NCBI GenBank assembly: GCA_028571325.1
Contig: CP116767.1
Span: 959,150-1,023,149 of the forward strand
Length of the DNA: 64,000 nucleotides
Direction of reading: 5' to 3'
From: Wolbachia endosymbiont of Ctenocephalides felis wCfeF
GTDB lineage: Bacteria > Pseudomonadota > Alphaproteobacteria > Rickettsiales > Anaplasmataceae
Under the pieces are notes generated by a model. That model was not told the DNA's origin and searched no databases. It saw only the letters and a program-made list of their open reading frames with translations. Positions within the stretch are counted from its first letter, which is position 1; every line of letters begins with the position of its first letter. Positions 50,092 through 61,352 of the stretch are shown piece by piece. Position numbers and translations under genes: made by a program.

Positions 50092-52735
50092 CCGCACCGT
50101 GGCAGTGTTTGTATTTCTTTCCAGAGTTACAAGGGCATTTGTCATTTCTTGAAACTTTGGAGAAATTGTCCTTTTTAGTAAGGTGCAACCTATTACCTAT
50201 TTCTTGGTTATCTGCTAGCTTAAAGTGTGCTAGGCGATGAATGGTAAGCTCTTTCCACTTTTCAAGCATCGACTCAAACATCAAGAAAGCCTCGCGTTTA
50301 AATTCATTCAGTGGGTCCTTCTGCCCCATAGCACGCAAATTTATGCTTTGTCTTAGGCTCTCCAGAATTGAAAGGTGCTCCCTCCATAAATGATCGAGAG
50401 TCATGATCATCACTTGCCTAACTACCGTATTCCACAAATCTGTAGTTTGCTGACTATTGAAATATTTTTCCTTTTCGGTGAAGAATTCTTGCACTTTATT
50501 GTTTATGTAATCCAAAGCTTCTTGTTTGTTTAAAAACTTCGCTAAGTCTTCTTTATCAAGTGTTATTCCATATCTTATATGGAATTCTTTGGCAATATCT
50601 TCGATATAATCTTCGTAATAACCACTTTGCATTATGCTTTCTATTACACTCTCATTTACTTCACTATACACTTCAAACAAATCATTGATTTCATTACCTA
50701 AGATATGATTTCTCTGCTTAAAAATAACTCTGCGTTGGTTGTTGATTACGTCATCAAACTTAAGCAGAGATTTCCGCACGTCATAGTTTCGAGCTTCAAC
50801 TTTCTTCTGTGCCTTCTCAAGTGCTTTATTGATCCATGGATGATGAATAGCTTCATTGTTCTTTAGCCCCACCCTTTGCAAAAAACTTCTCATTCTATCG
50901 GAGCCAAATATTCTCATTAAATCATCTTCAAGCGACAAAAAGAACTTAGAAAGTCCAGGATCACCCTGACGGCCAGAGCGACCACGTAGTTGATCATCTA
51001 TTCTCCTGCTTTCATGTCTTTCGGTTCCAACCACACATAAACCACCAGCTTTTATAGCAATTTCCTTATCTTTTTTTACTCTTTCGACTATTTCTTGATA
51101 TTTTTTTTCTCTTTCATCAGCATTTTTTATCTTATTTAGCTCCACTTTTGCTATCATTTCAGCATTTCCACCAAGCTGAATATCAGTTCCACGTCCTGCC
51201 ATATTAGTTGCTATGGTAATGCTGCCTGGCACTCCAGCTTGCGCTATTATATATGCCTCTTGCTCGTGATAACGAGCATTTAGCACTGAGTGCTTAAGAG
51301 AGTGGCTTCGCAAAAGCGCAGAAAGTTTTTCAGAGTTTTCAATACTAACTGTGCCAACAAGGACCGGTTGAAGGCGTTTGTGGCATTCTTCTATAAACTT
51401 CAACACAGCATTAAATTTTTCTTTCCCTGTACCATAAATTTCATCATCAACATCTATTCTCTTTACTGGCACATTAGTTGGAATTTTCACTACATTCAAT
51501 TTATATATATCACGAAACTCTTCTGCCTCTGTTGCTGCTGTTCCCGTCATACCAGAGAGTTTATTGTACATACGAAAGTAATTCTGAAATGTGACCGATG
51601 CCAAAGTCTGGTTTTCATGCTGAATTTCAAGATTCTCCTTTGCTTCAAGTGCCTGATGAAGACCATCGGAATATCTCCTGCCCTCCATCATACGCCCAGT
51701 AAACTCATCGATAATCACTACCTTGCCATCCTTTACTATATAATCTTTGTCAGCAGTAAACAATTTATGCGCACGCAATGCTTGATCTATATAGTGAGTC
51801 ATTATCATGTTGCCAGTATCATAGAGCGAGGAATTTTCAGGAATGAGATTGTATGACCTAAGTAATTCCTCCACTCGCGAAATGCCATCTTCAGTAAGGA
51901 ATACTGCCCTACTTTTTTCGTCTACCTCATAATCAGAATCAATCAATTTGGTTACTATTTTGTTTATGTGCTTATATATCTGATTGTTTTCTTCAACTGG
52001 ACCGGAAATAATAAGCGGAGTCCGCGCTTCGTCAATGAGTATGGAGTCTACTTCGTCTACTATCGCATAATTGAAGCCTCTTTGCACCATATCCCCTTGA
52101 GAAAATTTCATATTGTCCCGCAAGTAATCAAAGGCAAGCTCGTTGTTTGTTGAATATACGATGTCCGCACTGTAAGCCTCTTTCCTCTCCTCGTCCGTCA
52201 AATTATTTGTAATGAATGCAACAGAGACCCCGAGAGAATTGTATAATTTGCTCATCCATTCTGTGTCTCGTTTTGCAAGGTAGTCGTTGACAGTGACAAC
52301 GTGTACGCCTTTGCCTTCTAAGGAATTTAGGTATGCAGCTAAAGTTGCAACGAGTGTCTTTCCTTCACCTGTTTTCATTTCCGATATCATACCACTGTGA
52401 AGCACCATCCCACCGATCAGCTGAACGTCAAAATGCCTCATACCAAGAAATCTTCGCGATGCTTCGCGCACAACCGCAAATGCAGGTATGAGAAGGTCAT
52501 TTAGTGTTTTTCCATTTTTCAATTCTTGTTTGAATTCCTCAGTCTTGCCAGCAAGCTCCTCATCGGATAAGCTCTGCATTTCTGGTTCTAGCGCATTTAT
52601 TTGCTGAACAATTTTTCTGAAGGACTTTATTATCTTCTTATTCGTTGACCCAAATATCCTTTTTATAAAAAGAAACGATAATATAAAAATGAAGAATATA
52701 AGAACAACTGTTAAAACTAACGTAGAATCTGACAT
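50075..52735 (-). CDS. secA: Preprotein translocase ATPase SecA
   Basis: 886 residues. Walker [19 protein letters not shown] (about 108), DEVD box [17 protein letters not shown], helicase motifs [35 protein letters not shown] and [13 protein letters not shown], and the C-terminal zinc-binding [14 protein letters not shown]. It drives export through SecYEG. The N-terminus is unusual in beginning with a hydrophobic segment ([19 protein letters not shown]) of about 25 residues before the usual SecA start, a possible membrane anchor. Confidence 0.96.
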   Translation of the reverse strand: MSDSTLVLTVVLIFFIFILSFLFIKRIFGSTNKKIIKSFRKIVQQINALEPEMQSLSDEELAGKTEEFKQELKNGKTLNDLLIPAFAVVREASRRFLGMRHFDVQLIGGMVLHSGMISEMKTGEGKTLVATLAAYLNSLEGKGVHVVTVNDYLAKRDTEWMSKLYNSLGVSVAFITNNLTDEERKEAYSADIVYSTNNELAFDYLRDNMKFSQGDMVQRGFNYAIVDEVDSILIDEARTPLIISGPVEENNQIYKHINKIVTKLIDSDYEVDEKSRAVFLTEDGISRVEELLRSYNLIPENSSLYDTGNMIMTHYIDQALRAHKLFTADKDYIVKDGKVVIIDEFTGRMMEGRRYSDGLHQALEAKENLEIQHENQTLASVTFQNYFRMYNKLSGMTGTAATEAEEFRDIYKLNVVKIPTNVPVKRIDVDDEIYGTGKEKFNAVLKFIEECHKRLQPVLVGTVSIENSEKLSALLRSHSLKHSVLNARYHEQEAYIIAQAGVPGSITIATNMAGRGTDIQLGGNAEMIAKVELNKIKNADEREKKYQEIVERVKKDKEIAIKAGGLCVVGTERHESRRIDDQLRGRSGRQGDPGLSKFFLSLEDDLMRIFGSDRMRSFLQRVGLKNNEAIHHPWINKALEKAQKKVEARNYDVRKSLLKFDDVINNQRRVIFKQRNHILGNEINDLFEVYSEVNESVIESIMQSGYYEDYIEDIAKEFHIRYGITLDKEDLAKFLNKQEALDYINNKVQEFFTEKEKYFNSQQTTDLWNTVVRQVMIMTLDHLWREHLSILESLRQSINLRAMGQKDPLNEFKREAFLMFESMLEKWKELTIHRLAHFKLADNQEIGNRLHLTKKDNFSKVSRNDKCPCNSGKKYKHCHGAVTVVN

Positions 52736-52982
52736 AAACTTAAATAACGTCCATTTAATATGAGATTATATTACTAAATGCAGCCTGCAGCAATTACATA
52801 TTAGATTTAGAAAATCTTTGGAAAGTCTTATTTAAACCAAGAATTAAGAGTTTGTTCAGCAATTCCTATTCTTGAAGGCCCTCTATCAACATGTAAAGAC
52901 TCTATTGCATTATTTTAGGTGTTTGGTAATCTTTAATTCTAGACCAAACAAGTTTATAGCAGCCTGTATGAGGTAACTAGTT

Positions 52983-55900
52983 ATGCACGGTAATATCTAC
53001 CAGCTAAAGGTATTGATGCTATTTTTGCATCGCGGAGTGCTCTATCAGCACTCTTTTCGCTTAGGTACAGAAATAGAAGAGGCCAGGAAATTCGATGATT
53101 TAGTATTTGAATGCACCCAAGGTAGTAAGAAAGTATACCGCTTTCTGCAAGTTAAACACACACAAGATGAAGATAACAAGAGAATTGGAGTAGGGAACTT
53201 ACTTACAAAAGATAAAAGTGGTGAGTTTGGATTAGCAAAATATTTTATTTCTTACCTCAAGATCAAAAACAATCAAGATTTTGCAGATGGTAACCTGAAA
53301 GATTTTATCATCTGTACTAATATCAATTTTGATCTGGATCGCAGCACAGAGCAAAACACAGTGAAGAAGTTGAAGGTAAAAACTTCAGGACCAAACGAGA
53401 AAATAGAAATTTTAGTTGAAGTAATCGACACTAGTGATGTTTTTTTTAAAGACGGTGGCACTAGATATAGGTTCTTTTATACTGGCAATGACATTATTTC
53501 AATAATGCAGCCATTATTTAAGAGCGCTGTAGAAGAAGCGATAGAAGAATTAGAAGAGGAGATAAAAAAACTTCAAAACAAGCCAGATAAAGACTCAAAA
53601 AGGAAACTGGAAAGAAATCAGACGTGGCGACGCGAGTTTGGGCAAATGATGAATGAAGGTAGGTTGGAAGACAATATAAAAGAATTTTTTGATAAGTTAG
53701 TATTTGCAGTAAATCAGCCTAACGAAATAAAACTAGCGGATATCATCAAAAGTGAGCTAGGCGAGCAATTTAATGATATTGACAGAAAGAATGTTTACGC
53801 TCGCTTCCAAGAAAAAATGCTAGATTGGTTGAAAGAAAAAGGGAGACGTTTTCTTACACATGAAGACGGAAGAGAATTCTTTCGCAAGATGAAAGAAGAA
53901 ATCTTAGGAGGCTTTCGATTCGAGGTGAGAAATCCAGTAGTATCGTTTACTGGAAGGATAGAGGAACTGGGAAAACCGGGAGAATCGGGGAAACTGCACA
54001 CATTAATACAAAAAAATCAAGGTGTAGCCACAGTAATATCGCAACTAGTTTCTATCTGTGGTTTGGGAGGAATAGGTAAAACTGAACTAGCCAGAAAATA
54101 TATTGAAAAGCACAGCAAAGATTATGACAACAATGTTATATGGATAAATGCTGCAACCTATGAAGCCATGGTGGAATCTTTTCTCAGATTAGCTAAGGGT
54201 CTTTTAGGCATTCCTACAGAGGATAGGGATATTGAATCTATTGTAAGAGATGTATACGCTTTTTTTGCAAAGAGAAAAAGTCTCTTTGTTTTTGATAATG
54301 CAGAAGAGTATAGAAGTGAAGGTCAAGATGCTGGTATTAGTCAATTTTTACCGTCCCACTTTTTATCATCTGATGATAATCAACCTAGTGTTTTGATTAC
54401 CTCTCGTAATAAGAAATGGGGAGATATAAAACCATTAAAGTTGGGTACATTTACTGAACCAGAATCAATGGACTTCATTAGAAAAGCACTAGGTATAAAA
54501 GATGGATCACAAGAAAATGAAATAAAGAATTTAGCGGAAACATTACAGCATTTTCCTTTAGCTCTGCAGCAGGCAGCTGCATACATAAAAGAAAGGGATA
54601 TAGCATTAAAGAATGTAGGCTTGAAGTTTGAAATTAGTGATTATTTAAAGAGGTATAAAGAGGAAGCAGAAAAATTACTTGATTTCAAGTTTCCTAAAGA
54701 CAGCGACAATAGCTACACCAAGACAACTTTTATAACCTGGAAAATTACTATTGATAAAATCAAAGATACCCCAGAGTATGGTCAGCAAGCCAAAGAAATT
54801 CTAGATATCATCGCCTATATTGCCTCTGACAATATTCCTGTAGAAATGTTTTTAGGGTTAGAACGTAATAGAGAAAAATTAGGTGATGCTATCCAACTAC
54901 TTAAGCAGTATTCAATGATCAACTCAGGAGAAGAGCAAAGCTCAGTCAATATTCACAGGTTAGTACAGCAAGTAACAAGAATAGAGCTAGAAAAACAAGG
55001 TAAGGACAAAGTTGTGAAGAAGACTTTTGAATTATTGAAAGAAAGCTTTCCTTATGGCAGTGACAAATTAGAAGATTATGCTAAAAAACGACAATTATTG
55101 CCACATTTAGAAGCATTTTTATCACATATAGATAACTGGCTAGAAAAAGAGCCTTTAGAAAAACAAACAATAGAGAAGGCTTGTCTTGTATATTTGCTAA
55201 TGTGGATGGATGATGGATACTCTGATTTAGGTAATCCTAGAAGACAAAAGGAGTTGCTTAAACGAGCCTTAGCAATTCAAGAGAAACACCATGGCTCTGA
55301 TCACTTTATAGTTGCTGGAATACTAGAAAACCTCGGTATTGCTTATGGGAATTTGGGTGATTATAAGAAAGCAAAAGAGTTACTCGAACAAGTTTTACCT
55401 ATCTTTAAGAAACACTACAGTTCTGACCATTTCGAAGTTGCTAGAACACTGACAAACCTAGGTAACGCTTATTATGCTTTAGGTAACCCTCAAAGGGCAA
55501 AGGAGTTGCTTGAACGGGCTTTAGTAATTCAAGAGAAACATTATGGCTCTGACCATTTCAAAGTTGCTGGAACACTGACAAACCTAAGTAACTCCTACCA
55601 TGCTTTAGGTAATTCTCAGAAGCAAAAGGAATTGCTTGAACGAGCTTTAATCATTCAAAAGAAACATTATGGGCCTGACCATTTTCAAGTGGCTACCATA
55701 CTGGCAAATCTTGGTATCGCTTATGGGAATTTAGGTAATTATAAGAAAGCAAAAGAGCTGTTTGAACAGACTTTAGCAATTTACGAAAAACATTATGGCC
55801 CTGATCATTTTCAAGTTGCTGAGACGCTGACAAAGCTAGGTAATACTTATTATGCTTTAGGTGATCCTCGGAAAGCAAAAGAATTGCTTGAACAAGCTCT

Positions 55901-57200
55901 ACCTATTCTTGAGAAACACTATGATCCTAGCCACTTTCAAGTTGCTACACTACTGGCAGACCTAGGTAATGCTTATGGAGATTTAGGCGATCATAAGAGA
56001 AAAAAGGAGTTGCTAGAACAGGTTTTACCTATTCTTGAGAAATATTATAACCCTGATCATTTTCAAGTTGCTGCGTTACTGATAAACCTAGGCAATGCTT
56101 ATTATGCTTTAGGTGATCCTCAGAAAGCAAAAGAGTTGCTTGAACGGGCCTTACCTATCTTGAATCAGCATTGTAGCCCTGACCATTTTGAAGCTGCCAA
56201 AACACTGGCAAACCTAGGTAATGCTTATGGGGATTTAGGTGAATACGAAAAACAAAAGGGGTTACTTGAACAGGCTTTACCTATTTTTGAGAAACACTAC
56301 GGCTTTGATCATTTTCAAGTAGCCATTGGATTGACAAATCTCAGTACCGCTTATCATGCTTTAGGTGACTATAAGAAACAAAAGGAGTTGCTTGAACGGG
56401 CTTTAACAATTAAAGAAAAACATTATGGCTCTGATCATTTTCAAGTGGCCATTGAACTGACAAACCTCGGTACCGCTTATAGCGCTTTAAGCGATCATAA
56501 GAAAGCAAAAGAGTTGCTTGAACAGGCTTTAGCAATTGACAAGAAATATTATGGTTCTGATCACTTTCAAGTGGCTATTACACTAGAAAACCTAGGTATC
56601 ACTTATGGCACTTTAGGTAATCATAAGAAACAAAAGGAATTGCTTGAACGAGCTTTAGCAATTAATGAAAAATACTATGGTCCTGATCATCTTCAAGTTG
56701 CTAGGACGCTGATAAATCTAGGCATCGCTTATGGAGATTTAGGTGAGCACGAAAAACAAAAGGGGTTACTTGAACGGGCTTTACCTATTTTTGAGAAACA
56801 TTATGGCCCTGACCGTTTTCAAGTTGCTAAACTACTGGCAAACCTAGGTATCACTTATGGCGCTTTGAGTGATCATAAGAAACAAAAGGAGTTACTTGAG
56901 CAGGCTTTACCTATCTTTAAGAAACATTACGGCCCTGATCATTTCGAAGTTGCTATTATACAGGTAAACCTAGGTATCACCTATGGGACTTTAGGTAATC
57001 CACAGAAAAAAAAGGAGCTGCTTGAACAAGCTTTACCTATTTTTGAGAAACATTACGGCCCTGATCATTTCGAAGTTGCTAAACTACTGATAAACCTAAG
57101 TATTGCTTATGGTGCTTTAGGTGACCATGAGAAACAAAAAATGTTGTTTGAGAGAGCTTTACCTATCATTAAGAAACATTATAGCTCTGATCGTTTTTGA
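52983..57200 (+). CDS. NB-ARC/TPR STAND protein with nuclease-like N-terminus
   Basis: 1405 residues. The N-terminal ~190 residues carry GTEIEEARKFDDLVFE (Asp39) and FLQVKHT (Q56-V-K58), a D..QxK pattern as in PD-(D/E)xK nucleases of the Cap4/DUF4297 type. A helical linker follows. The STAND/NB-ARC ATPase has P-loop GLGGIGKTEL (about 360), Walker B SLFVFDNAEE (about 436), sensor VLITSRN, HFPLALQQAAAYI, and VNIHRLVQQ in the MHD position. Residues about 745-1405 are 16 tandem 42-residue TPRs of NPHP3/kinesin-light-chain type (KELLERAL.I.EKHYGPDHFQVA...NLG). Start chosen for GAGGT 8 nt upstream. A T5 run at 57194-57198 shifts the frame at the end. Confidence 0.85.
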   Translation: MHGNIYQLKVLMLFLHRGVLYQHSFRLGTEIEEARKFDDLVFECTQGSKKVYRFLQVKHTQDEDNKRIGVGNLLTKDKSGEFGLAKYFISYLKIKNNQDFADGNLKDFIICTNINFDLDRSTEQNTVKKLKVKTSGPNEKIEILVEVIDTSDVFFKDGGTRYRFFYTGNDIISIMQPLFKSAVEEAIEELEEEIKKLQNKPDKDSKRKLERNQTWRREFGQMMNEGRLEDNIKEFFDKLVFAVNQPNEIKLADIIKSELGEQFNDIDRKNVYARFQEKMLDWLKEKGRRFLTHEDGREFFRKMKEEILGGFRFEVRNPVVSFTGRIEELGKPGESGKLHTLIQKNQGVATVISQLVSICGLGGIGKTELARKYIEKHSKDYDNNVIWINAATYEAMVESFLRLAKGLLGIPTEDRDIESIVRDVYAFFAKRKSLFVFDNAEEYRSEGQDAGISQFLPSHFLSSDDNQPSVLITSRNKKWGDIKPLKLGTFTEPESMDFIRKALGIKDGSQENEIKNLAETLQHFPLALQQAAAYIKERDIALKNVGLKFEISDYLKRYKEEAEKLLDFKFPKDSDNSYTKTTFITWKITIDKIKDTPEYGQQAKEILDIIAYIASDNIPVEMFLGLERNREKLGDAIQLLKQYSMINSGEEQSSVNIHRLVQQVTRIELEKQGKDKVVKKTFELLKESFPYGSDKLEDYAKKRQLLPHLEAFLSHIDNWLEKEPLEKQTIEKACLVYLLMWMDDGYSDLGNPRRQKELLKRALAIQEKHHGSDHFIVAGILENLGIAYGNLGDYKKAKELLEQVLPIFKKHYSSDHFEVARTLTNLGNAYYALGNPQRAKELLERALVIQEKHYGSDHFKVAGTLTNLSNSYHALGNSQKQKELLERALIIQKKHYGPDHFQVATILANLGIAYGNLGNYKKAKELFEQTLAIYEKHYGPDHFQVAETLTKLGNTYYALGDPRKAKELLEQALPILEKHYDPSHFQVATLLADLGNAYGDLGDHKRKKELLEQVLPILEKYYNPDHFQVAALLINLGNAYYALGDPQKAKELLERALPILNQHCSPDHFEAAKTLANLGNAYGDLGEYEKQKGLLEQALPIFEKHYGFDHFQVAIGLTNLSTAYHALGDYKKQKELLERALTIKEKHYGSDHFQVAIELTNLGTAYSALSDHKKAKELLEQALAIDKKYYGSDHFQVAITLENLGITYGTLGNHKKQKELLERALAINEKYYGPDHLQVARTLINLGIAYGDLGEHEKQKGLLERALPIFEKHYGPDRFQVAKLLANLGITYGALSDHKKQKELLEQALPIFKKHYGPDHFEVAIIQVNLGITYGTLGNPQKKKELLEQALPIFEKHYGPDHFEVAKLLINLSIAYGALGDHEKQKMLFERALPIIKKHYSSDRF

Positions 57201-57283
57201 AGTTGCTAAATTACTGGCAGAACTGGATGATATTTAGGCTTTTAGCAATACTAGACTGACAACAACTCACTTGAGCTATTAAT

Positions 57284-58456
57284 CTACACTTCCAAAACTA
57301 ATCTGTGTGGGTCTTCTATATAATTTTTTATTTTAACAAGGAAGGTTACTGCTCCTTTGCCGTCGACTATCCTGTGGTCGTAGGAGAGGGCAATATACAT
57401 CATAGGTCTAATTTCAATTGAGTTGCCTACAGCAACTGGCCTGTTTTGTATTGAATGCATGCCAAGTATTCCAGATTGCGGAGGGTTTATTATCGGGGTG
57501 GAAAGGAGCGAACCGTATACTCCGCCGTTTGAAATGGTGAATGTTGCACCTTCCATTTCTGAAACTTGCAATTTGCCTTCTCGTGCTTTTTTGCCAAGAG
57601 CAGCCAAGGTTAATTCGATTTCGGCAAATGACATCTGGTCAGCACTCCGAATAACCGGTACAACAAGGCCCTTATCAGTGCCAACAGCAACACCTATATC
57701 ATAGTAATGTTTATATACAATTTCATCGCCTGAGATTTCAGCGTTAATTTCAGGAATCTCCTTCAGTGCTTGCATTGCTGCTTTTATAAAGAATGACATG
57801 AAACCCAGTTTTATTCCATATTTTTTTTCGAAAGTTTCTTTATATTTCGCTCTAAGATCCATTACATTCTTCATGTCGATCTCATTGAACGTGGTCAGTA
57901 TTGCGGCAGTGTTTTGCGATGCCTTCAAACGAGCAGCGATTACTTGCCTTATTTTGCTCATTTTTACTCGTTCTTCTCTTCGCTCCCCACTTGCTACACT
58001 TTTTGGCAGTTTGACCGCAGGCTGTTCAGCGCTTGTACTTTTGCTTATATGGCCTATTACATCCGCTTTGGTTATTCTGCCTCCCATGCCAGTTCCTTCG
58101 ACATTTCCTGCGCTGATTGCATTTTCCTCCATAATTTTACGAGCTGAAGGAGCGTCTTTTTTAGCAGGACTTTCGCTTTTGTCTTCTTTCTTTATCTCTT
58201 CTTTTACCTCTCCTACGGAAAGCTTCGCTAATGGCTGATCTGGGCTTATTACATCATCTTCTTTTACGAGAAATTCAGTTATTTGCCCAGAAGCCTCTGC
58301 GGTTAATTCAAGCGCTGTTTTGTCAGTTTCAATTTCAAAGATTAAATCATCTACTTTTACTGCCTCGCCAATATTTTTCTTTATTTTGACTATACCTTCC
58401 GTAACTGACTCACCACCTAGAGTTTTTGGTGCTCTAATTTCTATAATTTTGCTCAT
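57284..58456 (-). CDS. sucB: Dihydrolipoamide succinyltransferase (E2 of 2-oxoglutarate dehydrogenase)
   Basis: 390 residues. The N-terminal lipoyl domain has [12 protein letters not shown] with the lipoylated Lys. A charged linker follows, then a peripheral-subunit-binding domain ([12 protein letters not shown]...GRITKADV). The catalytic domain has [15 protein letters not shown] and the active-site [15 protein letters not shown] (HxxxDG). It transfers succinyl groups in the TCA cycle. Monocistronic; repeat copy G lies upstream. Confidence 0.95.
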   Translation of the reverse strand: MSKIIEIRAPKTLGGESVTEGIVKIKKNIGEAVKVDDLIFEIETDKTALELTAEASGQITEFLVKEDDVISPDQPLAKLSVGEVKEEIKKEDKSESPAKKDAPSARKIMEENAISAGNVEGTGMGGRITKADVIGHISKSTSAEQPAVKLPKSVASGERREERVKMSKIRQVIAARLKASQNTAAILTTFNEIDMKNVMDLRAKYKETFEKKYGIKLGFMSFFIKAAMQALKEIPEINAEISGDEIVYKHYYDIGVAVGTDKGLVVPVIRSADQMSFAEIELTLAALGKKAREGKLQVSEMEGATFTISNGGVYGSLLSTPIINPPQSGILGMHSIQNRPVAVGNSIEIRPMMYIALSYDHRIVDGKGAVTFLVKIKNYIEDPHRLVLEV

Positions 58457-58587
58457 AAAACAACCTTTCGTACAAACTTGCTATAATTTTATACATGAAA
58501 AGAACCGTATAATAAACTAATAAATTTTTTTATCATTTAGAAGTGAAAAACGGGTACCATACTCCTAAGTACCGTTCCAGATGTGTT

Positions 58588-59048
58588 CTATCCATAAAAA
58601 CAAAAAAAACTACTTGACAACTCCCGCCGTTACCCTTATAATGAGACTGAAGCTATTTGTTTATCTTCGCAATCTGTGCAGGTTAATGACAAAAAACTCA
58701 GGGTATTTGGCGTCTCATGTTTAAATTTTTGCACTATGTGCACCTCACGTCTTTTTAAAACTTCTGGTTTTTACCTATACAAGCTGAAACGCGCTTATAA
58801 GTCGTTTAAGACAGTATAGAACGTCAAATAGACAAGGGAGAATTTGAATACTAGCTGCCTCAGAGTTTTTTTGCCTTTTTTCCTGCTTAGTAAATTTCTT
58901 AACGTTTGCAGTTTGGGTTATTTGCATTTAAAAATAGCTGAATCGTAGCGTTGAGGATAAAAACGCCGATATTTGAGGTACATATAAATAATTAGCCACC
59001 AACGGGGCTTCTTTTGCTTTTTTTTCTCATTTGGTAAATTTCTTAACG
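58588..59048 (+). repeat. Dispersed ~0.45 kb repeat, copy G
   Basis: TTGACA 58614-58619, 17 bp, TATAAT 58637-58642. Very close to copy D: mini-ORF MFKFLHYVHLTSF, same AACGTCAAATAGAC block. A decayed extra segment continues to about 59140. It lies immediately upstream of the cytochrome bd operon. Confidence 0.85.
58614..58642 (+). promoter_or_regulatory. Perfect consensus sigma70 promoter in repeat copy G
   Basis: TTGACA / 17 bp / TATAAT, reading toward the cyd operon 570 bp downstream. Confidence 0.65.
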
Positions 59049-59156
59049 TTTATAAATAAGACAGACAATTTAAGAGCACACAAAAAACGCTAATATTTAA
59101 AATAAGTAGTGAATCGCCTTTTTTCTGCTTAGTTTAGGGGTTGTGCAAGAAATCTA

Positions 59157-59184
59157 TTGACTTATAGGCAAACGTGGATATTAC
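59157..59184 (+). promoter_or_regulatory. Candidate cyd operon promoter
   Basis: TTGACT (59157-59162), 16 bp, TATTAC (59179-59184), 25 nt before the cydA ATG. Confidence 0.4.
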
Positions 59185-59627
59185 TTGTAGTGTATAAGTA
59201 TTAGGTACAATGTTTGAATTTGATCCTTTACTGTTAGCTCGAGTTCAATTTGCTTTTACAATAAGCTTTCATATTATATTTCCTGCTTTCACAATCGGAC
59301 TTGCAAGCTTTCTAGCTTTTTTGGAATGGCGTTGGCTTAGGACTGATAATACGCATTTTCGTGATGTTTATAGATTCTGGGTCAAGATTTTTGCCGTTGC
59401 TTTTGGCATGGGAGTGGTATCAGGAGTTGTCCTATCTTATCAAATTGGCACTAACTGGTCGATCTTTTCTGATCGTGTAGCTAATGTTCTTGGTCCTCTA
59501 TTTTGCTTTGAGATTTTAACAGCTTTCTTTCTAGAGGCATCTTTTTTGGGCATTATGCTGTTTGGATGGAATAGGGTAAGTCCTCGTATGCACTTTGTTT
59601 CTACTTGTATTGTTGCAGTGGGGACGC

Positions 59628-61352
59628 TTATTTCAGCTTTCTGGATTCTTGCAGCCAATAGTTGGATGCAAACACCTGCTGGATTCTCAGTTGGCGAGGA
59701 TGGGCTTCTATACCCCGCCAACAATGTTGCAAATTTTTCTTTTCTTCTCCACTATGTCCAGAAGAGTTTGGTAGCTCTTTTACACGAAATACCACATTTA
59801 CGTCCTCAAGGTTAATTTCAATTCTCTTGACTAAAGTTCTGATAATATCACGTTTAGTTAGCCAGTCTGCGTTATCAAGGTTTGATCTAATATTGGAAGA
59901 AAAGTCTTCTAAATTGGTTACAACCAAAGCTAATTCCTGTTTTAATTTCTTTTGATCGAATATCCTTTTCTTCTCCTCTTCAATTGTTTTTAAGCTTTGT
60001 TTCATTGCTTTAATTCGTGGTTCAAATTCTTCTTGATTAATATATTCTTGAGCATAACTATCAATAAGTCTAGCAATACCACGTTTTAATTTCTTTTCTT
60101 GCTTCTCTAGTAAATCGCTTTTTTGATCCCATGATGATTTTTTAAGCTCTGAAAGTCTACGCCTGTATTCTTCTAAAACCCTATTTGGATTTTTCAATAA
60201 ATGCTTAACCTCTTCCCACACGGCTGTTTCTAATGCATCTGTACGAATGTGTTTATTATCACAAATTTTATTACCACCAAAACGGTAAGAATCTCTACCA
60301 ATACAACGATAATAAGCATAATGATCAATTTTTTCTCCTCGCTTATTTCTTACAGGACTTCCGTAATATGCATAACGACAACGCTTACATACGATTAAAC
60401 CTTGTAGTAAATGTTTTGCTCCTCTTTCTCTTGTCCTTGCTATTTTTCTATTCTCAGCTAATTGTTCTTGAACTATATCAAATACATCTTCGTCCACTAT
60501 ATTTGGCACTTTAACATAAATCCAATTTGCTTTTTCAACAGAATAGGTAGAGTAATTATCTTTCGGTTGTTCACAAGAATGTTTCTGTGGTCTGATATGT
60601 TGTAACTTTACACCTACTTTTGTTTTACCAAAAGCCGCTTGTCCTTTGTAAGCAGGATTTTTTAACATACAACAAATCACACTTCTATCCCAGCACTTTT
60701 TTCCTGTTCGTGTTATAATAGACATAGTGTTTAGCCGACGACACACTTCCCCAATACTTGTCCTTTCTCTTCCTACCCACAAAAATACTTTCCTAACAAC
60801 ATTAGCTTCTTCTTCGTTTATTTCAAATAAAGCTTGTCCTCCTCCCATATATTTATCTATATAACGATAACCATAAGGAGCTCCTCCCATTACGCTTACA
60901 CAACCTTTATTAGCTGCGTAAATCTTTCCGCGACGACTTCGTTCCATAATTTTCGCTCGTTCATATTCTGCTATCATACCTTGCATTTGTAACAGTAACT
61001 GAGATTCTGGATTATCGTTAATCTCATAATTTAAGAAAACCGTTTCTGCTCCTGCTTTCTCAAATTCTTCAAGTAATACCATTTGATATGCATATTTCCT
61101 AGATAAGCGATCAGGTGAATGAATGTAAATCCTATCAATTTTACCTTCTGTTACTTTATCACGTAATTTTTCTAGATCAGGACGGACTAAATTAGATCCA
61201 CTGTAGCCATTATCAATAAATTTATACTCACTTAATAATTTGTACCCATCCGTACTAATTTGCTTCTCTAAAGCTGCAACTTGACTTGCTATTGTATTTT
61301 CTTGTGCTTGTTTCCCTGAAGAAACTCTTGCATATAAACTCACTGTTACCAT
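59628..61352 (-). CDS. Large serine recombinase
   Basis: 574 residues from ATG 61352 (GGAGG 6 nt upstream; the frame is open seven codons further). The resolvase domain has SLYARVSSGKQAQENTIASQ with the catalytic Ser and DRLSRKYAYQ. It is followed by a recombinase domain (GGAPYGYRYIDKYMGGG, NPAYKGQAAFGKTK), a zinc ribbon (CKRCRYAYYGSP, YYRC, CDN) and a C-terminal coiled coil (about 410-520). The last ~35 residues, starting at LQHCWRG, are encoded by the inverted end and by antisense cydA, so the natural C-terminus at other sites would differ. Resembles phage WO/Tn4451-type integrases. Confidence 0.92.
   Translation of the reverse strand: MVTVSLYARVSSGKQAQENTIASQVAALEKQISTDGYKLLSEYKFIDNGYSGSNLVRPDLEKLRDKVTEGKIDRIYIHSPDRLSRKYAYQMVLLEEFEKAGAETVFLNYEINDNPESQLLLQMQGMIAEYERAKIMERSRRGKIYAANKGCVSVMGGAPYGYRYIDKYMGGGQALFEINEEEANVVRKVFLWVGRERTSIGEVCRRLNTMSIITRTGKKCWDRSVICCMLKNPAYKGQAAFGKTKVGVKLQHIRPQKHSCEQPKDNYSTYSVEKANWIYVKVPNIVDEDVFDIVQEQLAENRKIARTRERGAKHLLQGLIVCKRCRYAYYGSPVRNKRGEKIDHYAYYRCIGRDSYRFGGNKICDNKHIRTDALETAVWEEVKHLLKNPNRVLEEYRRRLSELKKSSWDQKSDLLEKQEKKLKRGIARLIDSYAQEYINQEEFEPRIKAMKQSLKTIEEEKKRIFDQKKLKQELALVVTNLEDFSSNIRSNLDNADWLTKRDIIRTLVKRIEINLEDVNVVFRVKELPNSSGHSGEEKKNLQHCWRGIEAHPRQLRIQQVFASNYWLQESRKLK

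Noticed and set aside
51290..51856. 188-codon frame antisense to secA
   Set aside because: Shadow of secA; Phe/Tyr/Cys-rich composition typical of antisense frames.
55210..57200. Regular ~126-bp DNA repeats as a possible CRISPR-like array
   Set aside because: They are coding TPR units in a single open frame, diverged at silent sites, without spacer/repeat organisation.
59657..59709. Recombinase C-terminal codons beyond the element end as an essential domain
   Set aside because: They are antisense cydA sequence acquired by read-through at this insertion site, not part of the element.
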